In this document: piece after piece, positions 1 to 8,929 of the stretch | Numbering within the stretch: the first letter of the stretch is position 1 | Layout: the number at the start of each line of letters is the position of its first letter | NCBI GenBank assembly: GCA_023436145.1 | Contig: JAEZKP010000010.1 | Location: 1 to 64,000, forward strand | Length of the DNA: 64,000 nucleotides | Direction of reading: 5' to 3' | Origin: Fibrobacterota bacterium | GTDB taxonomy: Bacteria; Fibrobacterota; Chitinivibrionia; Chitinivibrionales; Chitinispirillaceae | Notes under the pieces: model-generated | Told to the model about the DNA's origin: nothing | The model's database searches: none | The model's input: only the letters and a program-made list of their open reading frames with translations | Program-made: the position numbers and the translations under genes

Positions 1-446
1 TGGGTATTGTAATTTGGGTTTTGTTTGGAATTTAAGATTTGTGATTTGGTGCTTTCTGGTCTGAAAATCCAAATTCCAAGCTGTTTTTTGCAGTAATCCT
101 TTGTTAAATTAACCGGACACTACTGAAGTGAAACTTTATATCCTAATAATATAAACTTTCTTTCTGTTGTGTATTCTATTTCTAAATTTTCCTTAAGAAA
201 CTCTTTTACTTTTTTGCTACACTCATTCCGCTCTTCACCTGAATTTATTATACAAAACTGATTTTATCTTTTTGGGAATATATTTTCCTGTTATCAATTT
301 TATATTGATATCTGAATAAGCAGATATTATTTACTATAGTGATGTTCTTTTGTTAATTTGTATGTAGTTTTTAGTTAAATTGTTATCTTTGCAAGCGTCT
401 GGCTCCCGTCTCATATACGCATCATCACACATTCAAGGAGTAAAGC
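1..446. other. AT-rich intergenic region with a degenerate repeat relic
   Basis: There is no convincing gene here. The first 60 bases hold GATTTGTGATTTGG-like text that resembles the 43.5 kb tandem repeat and the atpH-atpA spacer, so this may be an eroded member of the same dispersed family. The rest is AT-rich and leads into the peptidase gene, which has AAGGAG ending about 7 bases before its ATG. I see no strong promoter. Confidence 0.4.
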
Positions 447-1589
447 ATGAAAATTCCAAAGACACTTGAACTGTACCGACCGCCTGAAAAGAGAAAAACG
501 CCTGATACGATTACGATTCCGCTTTCAGTACAAAGGAAGATATGGACAGGTGTACAAATCCAAAAGACACTTTCCATACTTACAGAACTTATCTCCGAAG
601 AGATGATTTCAGCTGATATCCAGGCACTTTGCTCATTTCATACCAGACATTCGAAGTCGCCTCTTATCAATAAAGTGGCAGACTGGGTAAAATTCAGATT
701 CTGCCAGATGGGCTATTCCGGTAATTTACTGGATCAACATTATACACACGACCGATATAATCTTCGAAATATTATTGCCACGAAGAAAGGCACCGGAAAA
801 CCAGGAGAAGCGATACTAGTCTGTGCTCATTTTGATTGCAGAATGGAAGAGCTTGAAAATGCAAAAGCACGTGCTCCCGGGGCAGATGACAACGCATCCG
901 GAGTTGCAGCAATGCTTGATATCGCCAGAATTGTTGCTAATGTTAAAGTAACCGAAGATGTTATTTTCGCTGCATTCTCCGGTGAGGAGCAGGGTTTCTG
1001 GGGTTCTACCGCATACGTACAGTATGTACAGGATAAGAATATAAATTTACAGCAGGTAATTAACCTCGATACGATAGGGTATGCTCCCGGTGGCAGAAGT
1101 ATCTATGTAGAACAGGATATGGGCAATGAAGTTGACTCCAATGATGCACCATCTCAGCTATTTGCTGCAAAGATGGCTCAAATGGCTGCAGACTATACCG
1201 ATTTATCTGTCTCTTTGGGTGAAATTTATGAAAGTGATTACATGCCTTTCGAAGCAAGAGGATATGTGTGCGTGGGTGCTTATGAAGGAGAAGAAAACCC
1301 CTTTTATCACAGTACTAATGACTCTTTTGACAGTTTGAATACATCGTTTGTGGCAAAAGTGGCTAAAATGGCTTTAGTAACGGTTTGTCATGAGGCATTG
1401 AAACTTCCGGATGCAACCACGACAGACCTGTTCATAAGAGACAATGATTCTGATACTGGTAATCAACCCAGTTCTTCACCTCATTGGAGATCTCCTGATA
1501 TCTGGGTGAGAAATACTCTGCCTGAGAAACGGAAATGCGTCGAATCTGTACATCAAGCTCCTATCGCTGGTATCCCCAACTATCTATAG
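447..1589 (+). CDS. M28-family zinc metallopeptidase
   Basis: This 380-residue protein is a putative aminopeptidase of the M28 (PepSY/IAP-like) family that hydrolyses peptides with a two-zinc centre. Visible motifs in order are AHFD (His128, Asp130), GADDNASG (bridging Asp147), the SGEEQG pair (catalytic Glu180 and ligand Glu181), NLDTIG (Asp208) and a late FYHSTND that supplies the last His ligand, so the active site looks complete. The start is supported by AAGGAG about 7 bases upstream. The first 40 residues are polar with no signal peptide, unlike most exported M28 enzymes, so it is probably cytoplasmic or uses another route. The last 50 residues are Ser/Pro-rich and outside the fold. It stands alone and is convergent with uvrA. 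The substrate cannot be told from sequence. Confidence 0.85.
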   Translation: MKIPKTLELYRPPEKRKTPDTITIPLSVQRKIWTGVQIQKTLSILTELISEEMISADIQALCSFHTRHSKSPLINKVADWVKFRFCQMGYSGNLLDQHYTHDRYNLRNIIATKKGTGKPGEAILVCAHFDCRMEELENAKARAPGADDNASGVAAMLDIARIVANVKVTEDVIFAAFSGEEQGFWGSTAYVQYVQDKNINLQQVINLDTIGYAPGGRSIYVEQDMGNEVDSNDAPSQLFAAKMAQMAADYTDLSVSLGEIYESDYMPFEARGYVCVGAYEGEENPFYHSTNDSFDSLNTSFVAKVAKMALVTVCHEALKLPDATTTDLFIRDNDSDTGNQPSSSPHWRSPDIWVRNTLPEKRKCVESVHQAPIAGIPNYL

Positions 1590-1777
1590 GTCCGCATTCA
1601 TAACCGTTCTGATTTGACAGTAAACACCTGTAAGGTATCCGCATTTCATTGTAATCCATCGACATGCATGATATGGCCTGACAATTTCTTTAAAATAGGT
1701 AGCGTAAAGTACCATAAATCTTTACCTCCCGGCACTTCTGCATTTTTTTTGAAACACCAGAAAAGTTGAACCACCTT

Positions 1778-4700
1778 CTATTTTTTTGCTTGTTTAATAT
1801 GAGTTTTCAGTAATTCATTTAAAAACTTTGATGTGTGTGTCATTTTTTTCTGCCTGGTAACCTGCTCTGGTGTTCCCTGGGATACTATCGCCCCCCCTTT
1901 GTCTCCACCTTCTGGCCCCAGATCGATAATCCAGTCTGCTTCCGCAATCATATCCAGATTGTGCTCTATGATGACTACAGAATTACCGGCATCCACCAGC
2001 CGATGCAGAACCTGTATCAACTTATCAACATCAGCCATATGCAGACCCACTGTTGGTTCGTCAAGAATATACATGGTATGGTTGTTAACCTTCTTGCGGA
2101 ATTTGGGCTGCGTTCTGGTCTTGCCCAGCTCAGTGATCAGTTTTATTCTCTGAGCCTCTCCCCCGCTTAGAGTGGGGCTCTGCTGTCCCAGAGTCAGATA
2201 TCCCAAGCCGGTCTCCTGAAGCAGTTTCAGTTCGTAGTGAATTGAAGGATGAGCAGCAAAAAACTGCACTGCTTCATCGATATTCATGTTCAGTATCTCT
2301 GCTATGGATTTATCTTTAAATTTGACAGCCAGTGTTTCAGGAGTAAATCGCAATCCCTCACAGGTTTCACATGGAATAATCACATCCGGAAGAAAACTCA
2401 TTTCAATTTTTTTCATCCCCTGACCATCACATGATGGACATCTCCCCTTATCGGTATTAAAAGAAAAACGGCTCGCTGAATACCCCCGCATTATGGCTTC
2501 AGGTGCTTTTGCAAATATCTTCCTGATCTCATCCATAAATCCGACATAAGTAGCAGGACAAGACCTTGGTGTTTTACCAATAGGGCTTTGGTCCACCTCG
2601 AGAATCCTTCCCACCTGATCCCAGCCGGTTATTTCTTTACAACCATAAAAGGATTCACATTTTTCTTTGGATATCAGTTTCCTGAGATTTGTGTAAAGGA
2701 TATCTCTTACCATGGTACTTTTTCCGCTTCCGCTTACTCCGGTAACGCAGACAAACGCACCCAGAGGGATAGAAACATCTATAGATTTCAGATTATGCAA
2801 ATTTGCAGCTCTGATACTGATCACTCGGCTGCTGTCAACAGGTCTGCGTGACCGGTTATGGGTAAGCGGTTTTTTGAGATAATGTCCGGTAACCGACTCT
2901 TTACTTTTTAGTATTTGCCTGACTGTACCCTGGGCAATCAGTTTACCTCCGGTTTTCCCTCCACCCGGACCCAGGTCTATTAAATGTTGAGCTCTCCGTA
3001 TGGTCTCCTCATCATGTTCAACTACTACCACAGTGTTTCCCTTGTCTTTCAGCCTGAATAGAGTATCCAGCAGTCTTATGTTGTCTCTGGCATGAAGTCC
3101 GATAGTAGGCTCATCAAGAATGTAGCACACCCCTTTAAGATTGGTTCCCAGCTGTGCGGCAAGCCTTATTCTCTGAGCCTCACCACCACTGAGTGTCGGG
3201 GCAGCTCTGTCAAGAGTCAGGTAATCCAGACCAACCTGTTCCAAAAACTGAAGCCTGGATAACAGCTCAGAAATTATACCACCGGCAATCAAAGCATCTC
3301 TGCCTTTTAACTTGAAGGAACGGAATTCTTTATGGGCTTCTTTTACCGATAATGCAGTATATTCATTTATTGACTTACCTTTTAAAAATATGGACAGAGC
3401 TTCCTTTTTCAACCGTTTTCCATTGCAAACCCGGCAGGTGCGTTCATTGCCATCCCACCAGTCATTCCATATTATCTCTTCTCCTGTCTGGGTCTCATCA
3501 AAACCACTCATTTCCAGGCCGGTCCCAAAACAGCCTGGACACCAACCGTGTTTCGAATTAAATGAAAACAGACGTGGATCGGGTTCGTCAAAACTTCTTC
3601 TGCAACCGGGACAGCTCCTTAATGTAGAAACAATCCTCGAAGAAATTCTGCCTCTTTTTTTCGTTTCAATATAAGCGGTTTCTTTACCAAAATAGAAAGC
3701 TTTCCCCAGCATTTCTCTGATTTTTTTCTCATTCTGCTGTTCAATTCGAACTTCACCAATAACAACTTCTATGCAGTGTTCCTTAAATCTGTCTATTTTG
3801 GGCCAATCATTAACGAAGTGTGTTTCACCATCAATTCTTAATTTATAATAACCCTGTGAATATGCCCAGGCTGCCAGATCTGCATAAGAGCCTTTGCGAT
3901 TCACAATCAGTGGAGCTAATATCGAAATGTTTTCCCCCTGATACCTGCTCAGTATATCAGCAATGATTTCATCCGTACTCTGCGAGGTAATGGGTGTATT
4001 GCAGTCTGGACAGTGTTGAACCCCTAATTTAACATACAATAATCTTAAAAAATGATATATCTCCGTAACCGTGGCCACGGTGCTTTTTCTTCCACCTCTG
4101 CTTGTGCGTTGTTCGATTGCTACTGTGGGTGGAATACCCAGAACTGCATCAACATCCGGTTTGGAAGCAGGCTGGATAAATTGTCTGGCATAGGCATTGA
4201 GAGATTCAAGATAACGACGCTGCCCTTCGGCAAAAAGTATGTCAAATGCAACAGTGCTTTTCCCACTGCCACTGACACCGGTGATGACCGTAAACTGATT
4301 TCTGGGAATATTCAGGTTGATATCTTTCAGGTTATGTTCTCTGGCACTTCTTATGATAATCTCATCTTTCAGAGGAATTGCAGGCTCTTTTGTTGACATT
4401 TGTTCAACACTCTGCACCAATGACCTGTTCCTGGATTTTCTATACCGGTTTAAAGCTTCACCGGTATAACTTTTTTTGCAGTTAACAATCTGATCAGGTG
4501 TACCGGTAAAGATAATATTCCCCCCGTCAGCACCTCCTTCAGGGCCCAGATCTATTATCCAGTCTGAGCCATCGATCACATCCAGGTTATGCTCTATGAT
4601 TACTACCGAATGTCCTTGTTGCAGAAGTTTTCTGAAAGCTTTCATCAGCACATCAATGTCCCGGAAATGCAGTCCAGTGGTAGGTTCATCAAAGAGAAAG

Positions 4701-7219
4701 AGCTTATGGTTACCAATACCCATGTACTCTGCCAGATAACCTGCAAGTTTCAACCGTTGTGCTTCACCACCGCTAAGAGTAGGTAACGGTTGTCCCAGGC
4801 GCAGATAGGAAAGCCCGACATCCTTAAGTGGTGATAAACGGTAGTCAAGATATGTTTCAGGACCTGCAAAGAAATCACAAGCATCTTCAACCGTCAATTC
4901 AAGCACCTCGCTGACTGACAGCTCCACATCTTTAAACCTCTTTGATGATCCTTGCGCTGCTAATTTTACCTCCAGAATTTCAGAACGGTACCTTTTCCCG
5001 TCGCACTCGGGACATCTGATATAAACGTCACTAAGAAACTGCATCTCCACATGCTCAAATCCGCTGCCATTGCAAACAGGACAACGCCCGCTTCCCGAAT
5101 TAAAACTGAAATCACTTACAGTATATCCTCTGCTTTTAGCCAGCGGGACTTTTGCAAAAAGCGATCTGATCTCATCAAAAGCTCCAATATATGAAACCGG
5201 ATTGGATCGGGTCGTTTTACCAATTGGCGCCTGATCAACCAGAATGACATCTGAAAAAAGCTCATGATTTTCGATAGAATCAAACGTACCGGGAGTCTCA
5301 ACAAGTTTCCCTTTTATCTTCTTCAACCCATAATAACAGATATCCTGCACCAGAGTCGATTTTCCTGAACCGCTGACCCCTGTAATGCATACCAGATGCG
5401 AAAGTGGTATTGAGACATCGATATTTTTGAGGTTATGCTCTGCTGCACCCCTGATGATCAGATATTTACTTTCTGATGGAAGTTTTAAAGGGGAATTTTC
5501 AATTTTCCGTTCTCCACTCAGATACGGAGCTGTGATTGACTCTTTTGAAAAAAACAGTTCTTTCAAAGTTCCAAAAAACACAGCTTTGCCACCCAGTTCA
5601 CCAGGTCCCGGTCCCATATCCAGTACATAATCTGCGGCACTGATCACTTCCGGATCATGTTCAACTACAATAACTGTATTACCCGCATCACGCAGCTTAT
5701 GCAGCACCTTTACCAGACGGTTGATATCGCGGGAATGCAGTCCTATACTGGGTTCATCCAGAATAAAAAGAGTGTTTACCAGTGAAGTCCCCAGTGCAGT
5801 AGTCAGATTAATCCTCTGAACTTCTCCTCCACTCAAGGTCCTTGATTGACGATCAAGAGTAAGATATCCCAGACCGACATCAGTGAGATATTTCAGGCGA
5901 GTGCGAATCTCCTGAAGCACCATTTCCGCAGCTTCATCGAAAGGTGGTGCGAGTTTAAGCTTCTGGAAAAACTCCAGCACATTTTCTATGGGAAGCATCA
6001 TAATATCATGGATTGTCAACCCATTACCATCACCGAGCCGCCACAGTAAGGCTTCCGGTTTAAGCCTGGCACCATTGCAGGAAGAACACAGATGATAAGC
6101 CCGATACCTGGACAAAAGCACCCTTATGTGCATTTTGTAACTTTTGCTCTCCAGCCATTGAAAAAAACGGCGAACCCCATACCATTTACCTTCCTCCCAG
6201 CTGCCTTCACCTTCCAAAACCCATTCTCTCTGAGCATCTGTCAAATCTTTCCAGGCAACATCTACCGGGATCCCCCTTTTACGTGCAAACTTCAGCATCT
6301 CATCCTGACACTCACTGTAACTTTTAGTCTGCCACGGTTTCACCGCACCATCTTTTAAAGATTTATTCCAGTCTGGAATAACCAGATCATAGTCCACCCC
6401 AATCACTCTTCCGAAACCCTTGCAGCTCTCACATGCACCTACCGGTGTATTGAACGAAAAAAGACCGGAAGTAGGCTCTTTGTACTGAATGTCACATTCA
6501 GCACAGTGAAGGCCACTGGAGAATAAATACCGCTTCGTTTTCAGATCAGCGGCAAAAACGGCCACTTTTCCATTTCCATATTTAAGCGCAGCTTCCAGAT
6601 CCTCCACCAGTCTGTACCGGTTGCTGTTTACCACTTTCACCCGGTCCTGAATAACTTCCAGTGAATTACCCTTATGCTCATGAATTCTGGTGTATCCCTG
6701 AGTTGAGAGAAGATCCAGTACTTCCTGCTTTGTAAAATTGGAGGGAATATTAACGGTAAATGTTATCAGAACATCAGTGTCTTTGAAAACCCCAAATACC
6801 GCATCACATATTGAATCAGGGTTGTCTGAGTTTACTCTTGCACCACATTTCTGACACACCAGAAATGATGCCCTGGAATAAAGCAGTTTCAGATGATCGT
6901 TGATCTCGGTCATCGTCCCCACAGTGGAACGTGATGTGCGTACTGGATTGGTCTGATCAATAGCAATAGCCGGGGGAATACCATCAATTCTGTCTACATT
7001 GGGCTTGTCCATACGATCCAGGAATTGTCTGGCATATGACGAAAAAGTTTCCACATACCTGCGCTGCCCCTCCGCATAGATAGTATCAAAAGCCAGGGAT
7101 GATTTTCCAGAACCGCTAACTCCGGTTATAACAATCAGTTTCCTCAATGGAAGCTTTAATGAAAGATTCTTAAGATTATTTTGTTTTGCACCTTCAATAA
7201 CAATGTAGTCCTGATCCAT
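1778..7219 (-). CDS. uvrA: Double-length UvrA (tandem excinuclease ABC subunit A)
   Basis: UvrA is the damage-recognition ATPase of nucleotide excision repair and normally has about 940 residues with two ABC modules. This protein has about 1813 residues and holds two complete UvrA copies in a row. Four Walker A motifs (GVSGSGKS/T), four LSGGE signatures and four DEP(S/T)xGLH Walker B regions are all intact. Each half carries its own paired-Cys zinc modules (for example CPVCNGSG and CPSCDGQG) and the AxDQ/AIEQ switch segment near the first Walker A. I place the start at the ATG at 7219 (protein MDQDYIVIEG) because AGGAAA lies about 7 bases upstream. The reading frame extends 17 codons further to a TTG without an SD. 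Tandem UvrA of similar length is known in Chlamydiae. The two halves differ clearly, so the duplication is old. No uvrB or uvrC is nearby. Confidence 0.95.
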   Translation of the reverse strand: MDQDYIVIEGAKQNNLKNLSLKLPLRKLIVITGVSGSGKSSLAFDTIYAEGQRRYVETFSSYARQFLDRMDKPNVDRIDGIPPAIAIDQTNPVRTSRSTVGTMTEINDHLKLLYSRASFLVCQKCGARVNSDNPDSICDAVFGVFKDTDVLITFTVNIPSNFTKQEVLDLLSTQGYTRIHEHKGNSLEVIQDRVKVVNSNRYRLVEDLEAALKYGNGKVAVFAADLKTKRYLFSSGLHCAECDIQYKEPTSGLFSFNTPVGACESCKGFGRVIGVDYDLVIPDWNKSLKDGAVKPWQTKSYSECQDEMLKFARKRGIPVDVAWKDLTDAQREWVLEGEGSWEEGKWYGVRRFFQWLESKSYKMHIRVLLSRYRAYHLCSSCNGARLKPEALLWRLGDGNGLTIHDIMMLPIENVLEFFQKLKLAPPFDEAAEMVLQEIRTRLKYLTDVGLGYLTLDRQSRTLSGGEVQRINLTTALGTSLVNTLFILDEPSIGLHSRDINRLVKVLHKLRDAGNTVIVVEHDPEVISAADYVLDMGPGPGELGGKAVFFGTLKELFFSKESITAPYLSGERKIENSPLKLPSESKYLIIRGAAEHNLKNIDVSIPLSHLVCITGVSGSGKSTLVQDICYYGLKKIKGKLVETPGTFDSIENHELFSDVILVDQAPIGKTTRSNPVSYIGAFDEIRSLFAKVPLAKSRGYTVSDFSFNSGSGRCPVCNGSGFEHVEMQFLSDVYIRCPECDGKRYRSEILEVKLAAQGSSKRFKDVELSVSEVLELTVEDACDFFAGPETYLDYRLSPLKDVGLSYLRLGQPLPTLSGGEAQRLKLAGYLAEYMGIGNHKLFLFDEPTTGLHFRDIDVLMKAFRKLLQQGHSVVIIEHNLDVIDGSDWIIDLGPEGGADGGNIIFTGTPDQIVNCKKSYTGEALNRYRKSRNRSLVQSVEQMSTKEPAIPLKDEIIIRSAREHNLKDINLNIPRNQFTVITGVSGSGKSTVAFDILFAEGQRRYLESLNAYARQFIQPASKPDVDAVLGIPPTVAIEQRTSRGGRKSTVATVTEIYHFLRLLYVKLGVQHCPDCNTPITSQSTDEIIADILSRYQGENISILAPLIVNRKGSYADLAAWAYSQGYYKLRIDGETHFVNDWPKIDRFKEHCIEVVIGEVRIEQQNEKKIREMLGKAFYFGKETAYIETKKRGRISSRIVSTLRSCPGCRRSFDEPDPRLFSFNSKHGWCPGCFGTGLEMSGFDETQTGEEIIWNDWWDGNERTCRVCNGKRLKKEALSIFLKGKSINEYTALSVKEAHKEFRSFKLKGRDALIAGGIISELLSRLQFLEQVGLDYLTLDRAAPTLSGGEAQRIRLAAQLGTNLKGVCYILDEPTIGLHARDNIRLLDTLFRLKDKGNTVVVVEHDEETIRRAQHLIDLGPGGGKTGGKLIAQGTVRQILKSKESVTGHYLKKPLTHNRSRRPVDSSRVISIRAANLHNLKSIDVSIPLGAFVCVTGVSGSGKSTMVRDILYTNLRKLISKEKCESFYGCKEITGWDQVGRILEVDQSPIGKTPRSCPATYVGFMDEIRKIFAKAPEAIMRGYSASRFSFNTDKGRCPSCDGQGMKKIEMSFLPDVIIPCETCEGLRFTPETLAVKFKDKSIAEILNMNIDEAVQFFAAHPSIHYELKLLQETGLGYLTLGQQSPTLSGGEAQRIKLITELGKTRTQPKFRKKVNNHTMYILDEPTVGLHMADVDKLIQVLHRLVDAGNSVVIIEHNLDMIAEADWIIDLGPEGGDKGGAIVSQGTPEQVTRQKKMTHTSKFLNELLKTHIKQAKK

Positions 7220-7455
7220 ATATTTCCTGAGATTTATTTTAATTGGGAAGACCGGTAACGAATCCGGCAATAGAAACGGAAAAATAGATTTTTTTCGAGA
7301 GTTCTATTTAGATTTCGCTGACATGAACCAGTTATTATAATCGGAACTCAGGATTTTATTTTTTACAAATCCTCTAACCTGTTTCACCGAAAGCAGATGT
7401 GATTTCCAACTGTACAGTTCCACATTTTTCTTCTCAGCTTTTTTTTCGGAAATGT

Positions 7456-7484
7456 TTGACTTTTCCTTTTTATGGTGGTATTTA
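7456..7484 (+). promoter_or_regulatory. Possible sigma70 promoter for the 26-codon ORF
   Basis: TTGACT (7456-7461) and TATTTA (7479-7484) are separated by exactly 17 bases. The -35 matches the consensus at 5 of 6 positions but the -10 at only 3 of 6. A perfect 12-bp palindrome (7494-7505, AAGATCGATCTT) lies just downstream and could be an operator or a 5' UTR stem. The predicted leader before the small ORF is about 95 bases. Confidence 0.35.
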
Positions 7485-7585
7485 TTTAGTTGTAAGATCG
7501 ATCTTCTAAATCCCGGCAGGGTTCTTAAAACCTGCAGCACTCTGCAAAGGAGTAGTTCATCACTGAATCGACAGGAGGTTTAGAG

Positions 7586-7666
7586 ATGCGGGAATATTTC
7601 CTGAAGAATGGGGGTGATCCTATTAGTAATTATAAACTTATAGGTGCCTTTGGAGATGATTGTTAA
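7586..7666 (+). CDS. Free-standing 26-residue small ORF
   Basis: This ORF encodes a 26-residue peptide that starts MREYFLKNGG and ends GAFGDDC. I do not recognise it. Support comes from the signals around it: a perfect AGGAGG seven bases before the ATG, a plausible promoter about 100 bases upstream, and a GC-rich hairpin 33 bases after the stop. It therefore looks like an independent short transcription unit rather than a chance ORF. The peptide is mixed polar and aromatic with one terminal cysteine, and has no membrane segment. It could be a secreted or signalling peptide, a leader peptide, or a structured small RNA that happens to carry an ORF. It lies between divergent uvrA and a 63-residue gene, neither of which it obviously controls. 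Confidence 0.45.
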   Translation: MREYFLKNGGDPISNYKLIGAFGDDC

Positions 7667-7698
7667 ACAAAATCTTCCGAAGGTCTCCTGCATATCGG

Positions 7699-7717
7699 CG
7701 GCTCCTTTCCGGAGCCG
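7699..7717 (+). terminator. Hairpin terminator after the 26-codon ORF
   Basis: A perfect 7-bp stem, CGGCTCC/GGAGCCG, with a 5-base TTTCC loop is followed on the + strand by the T-rich run ATTTCTATATTCTT. The U-tract is interrupted, so termination may be partial. It could also act from the minus strand, against readthrough from the 63-residue gene that ends at 7751. Confidence 0.5.
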
Positions 7718-7750
7718 ATTTCTATATTCTTAAATCAGTGTGAGAGATCT

Positions 7751-7942
7751 TTATAGGTTTTTAATAAAATAACCTCTCACACTATAAACCTTTTTCTTTC
7801 CCCCCTGCATCTGTACGACTATTTCGTTTCCTTTTATTTCCGCACCAATTGCTCCTGCACAAATAACTCTGTCTAACTGACCGTTTTGCCGGTACAACCT
7901 GACCACACCGTTTTCTATTTTAATCTGATGAGCTTTATTCAT
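7751..7942 (-). CDS. Small hypothetical protein, probably beta-rich
   Basis: This codes for a 63-residue protein of unknown function. I chose the ATG at 7942 (protein MNKAHQIKIENG) because AAGGGAG lies about 5 bases upstream. The frame extends eight codons further without an SD. The protein alternates charged and hydrophobic residues, has two short strand-turn segments rich in Gly (ENGVVRLYRQNGQ and GGKKKVYSVRGYF), and is basic at the C-terminus. The pattern looks like a small beta-sheet or propeller-blade-like fold, but I cannot name a family. It lies 80 bases downstream of the sigma54-controlled helical gene on the same strand and could be co-transcribed with it. Confidence 0.55.
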   Translation of the reverse strand: MNKAHQIKIENGVVRLYRQNGQLDRVICAGAIGAEIKGNEIVVQMQGGKKKVYSVRGYFIKNL

Positions 7943-8022
7943 GTTTCTCCCTTTTATATATGACAATTACACAATTAAGCAGATACAATAATCGTTAAAT
8001 CTCGAAACGTATTCTATTTACG

Positions 8023-8733
8023 TCAATGCACCTTTTCTGCTTTTATGCCTCTTCTTATATCCACATGAGCCAGAGTATAGAGTTCCTTTTTATCCATCCC
8101 AAGTTGCTTTATCAAATATGGTTTGCTCTCCGATGCCATTATCACAGCTTCTGCAAAAGAAGAAAGCCAGTTTCGCAAAGTAAACATGGCAGTATTACGT
8201 TTTTTGGCTGCATTCTCCAGATTTTTCTCCAACCTTATCAGTTGATCAACCGTGTTTTCGTAGGCTGTGGTCAGTTCAGCAGCATGTTGTATCTGTGTCG
8301 AATCAAACCCCTTAGCCTGCATCCGTTTACTGAGTTCAGGATAGCTGATCAGTTTATTAACAGACGATTTTAACGATTCACAGTATGCCCTGCTCGACCG
8401 TGGCTTTCCGGTACGAAGCCCCAACATCTCCAGTGCATCCTTTCCAAAACATTTTGAAGCAGTATCTGTAAACAATACATAGACTTCCCGGATTTTCTTC
8501 TGCAGGTCATCGGAAATCTTGACAGTCTCCTCTAACTGTTCCTCCACTATTATTTCGCTACTTACTGCCAGTGTAGCTGCTTCGTAAGCGGTTTCACCCT
8601 GATCGATCATCGTGCTTGAGAAACCCTGTAACTGCAGAGATGAACTAAGCTCATCATCAGAACTGATATGAGTGATTGCACTGTAAGCCAGATGCATTTG
8701 ACTGGTTATGAATGCCCGTGAAGATTTTGACAT
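8023..8733 (-). CDS. Helical protein with internal duplication, likely sigma54-controlled
   Basis: This 236-residue, almost entirely alpha-helical soluble protein is not one I recognise. The ATG at 8733 (MSKSSRAF) is preceded by AAGGAAA and is preferred over an upstream extension to 8862 that runs through the promoter. The sequence is duplicated internally: a block near residue 30 (ELSSSLQLQGFSSTMI) matches one near residue 140 (ELSKRMQAKGFDSTQI), each followed by a long helix with TAYE. There is no signal peptide, membrane segment or catalytic motif. The divergent neighbour is a XylR-type sigma54 activator, and a strong -24/-12 promoter lies 78 bases upstream, so the gene is probably switched on by that activator when its ligand or metal state changes. 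A scaffolding or stress-related role is only a guess. Confidence 0.7.
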   Translation of the reverse strand: MSKSSRAFITSQMHLAYSAITHISSDDELSSSLQLQGFSSTMIDQGETAYEAATLAVSSEIIVEEQLEETVKISDDLQKKIREVYVLFTDTASKCFGKDALEMLGLRTGKPRSSRAYCESLKSSVNKLISYPELSKRMQAKGFDSTQIQHAAELTTAYENTVDQLIRLEKNLENAAKKRNTAMFTLRNWLSSFAEAVIMASESKPYLIKQLGMDKKELYTLAHVDIRRGIKAEKVH

Positions 8734-8810
8734 ACGTTTTCCTTGAAAAAAATGATAAAAGAAGTAAACGGTTCTACTTTGTGCTCTCTTTTTATTTGCC
8801 GGGTTACTTA

Positions 8811-8827
8811 TGCATTTTGCGTGCCAA
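8811..8827 (-). promoter_or_regulatory. Sigma54 (-24/-12) promoter
   Basis: Read on the minus strand the site is TTGGCACGCAAAATGCA. It matches the consensus TGGCAC-N5-TTGC with one change, ATGC for TTGC. The invariant GG (8825/8824) and GC (8813/8812) are exactly 12 bases apart. It predicts a transcript start near 8800, giving a 5' UTR of about 67 bases to the ATG at 8733. Confidence 0.8.
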
Positions 8828-8887
8828 CAAGAAATGCCCTGCACAATTTGAAAAAAAGCCAATTTTTAACTATATTTAAATTTTACC

Positions 8888-8924
8888 AGTCATTTTGAAA
8901 GGATACGACTGTCATTATGACAGT
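8888..8924. promoter_or_regulatory. Two tandem dyads, candidate activator-binding sites
   Basis: A perfect 8-bp inverted repeat, ACTGTCAT-T-ATGACAGT, occupies 8908-8924. A weaker copy (AGTCATTTTGA) sits about 22 bases away, near 8888-8898. They lie about 116 and 94 bases upstream of the predicted sigma54 start, the usual place for enhancer-binding sites, and also directly in front of the activator's own ATG. The same protein could therefore activate its neighbour and autoregulate. Confidence 0.55.
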
Positions 8925-8929
8925 TTACA

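Noticed and set aside
7304..7540. 78-residue minus-strand frame upstream of uvrA
   Set aside because: GTG start with no Shine-Dalgarno, Lys/Ser-rich low-complexity text and no sign of a protein family. It sits in the likely uvrA promoter and overlaps the possible + strand promoter of the small ORF.
8734..8862. Upstream extension of the helical protein to 279 residues
   Set aside because: The extension runs across the predicted sigma54 promoter and transcript start; AAGGAAA precedes the ATG at 8733 instead.
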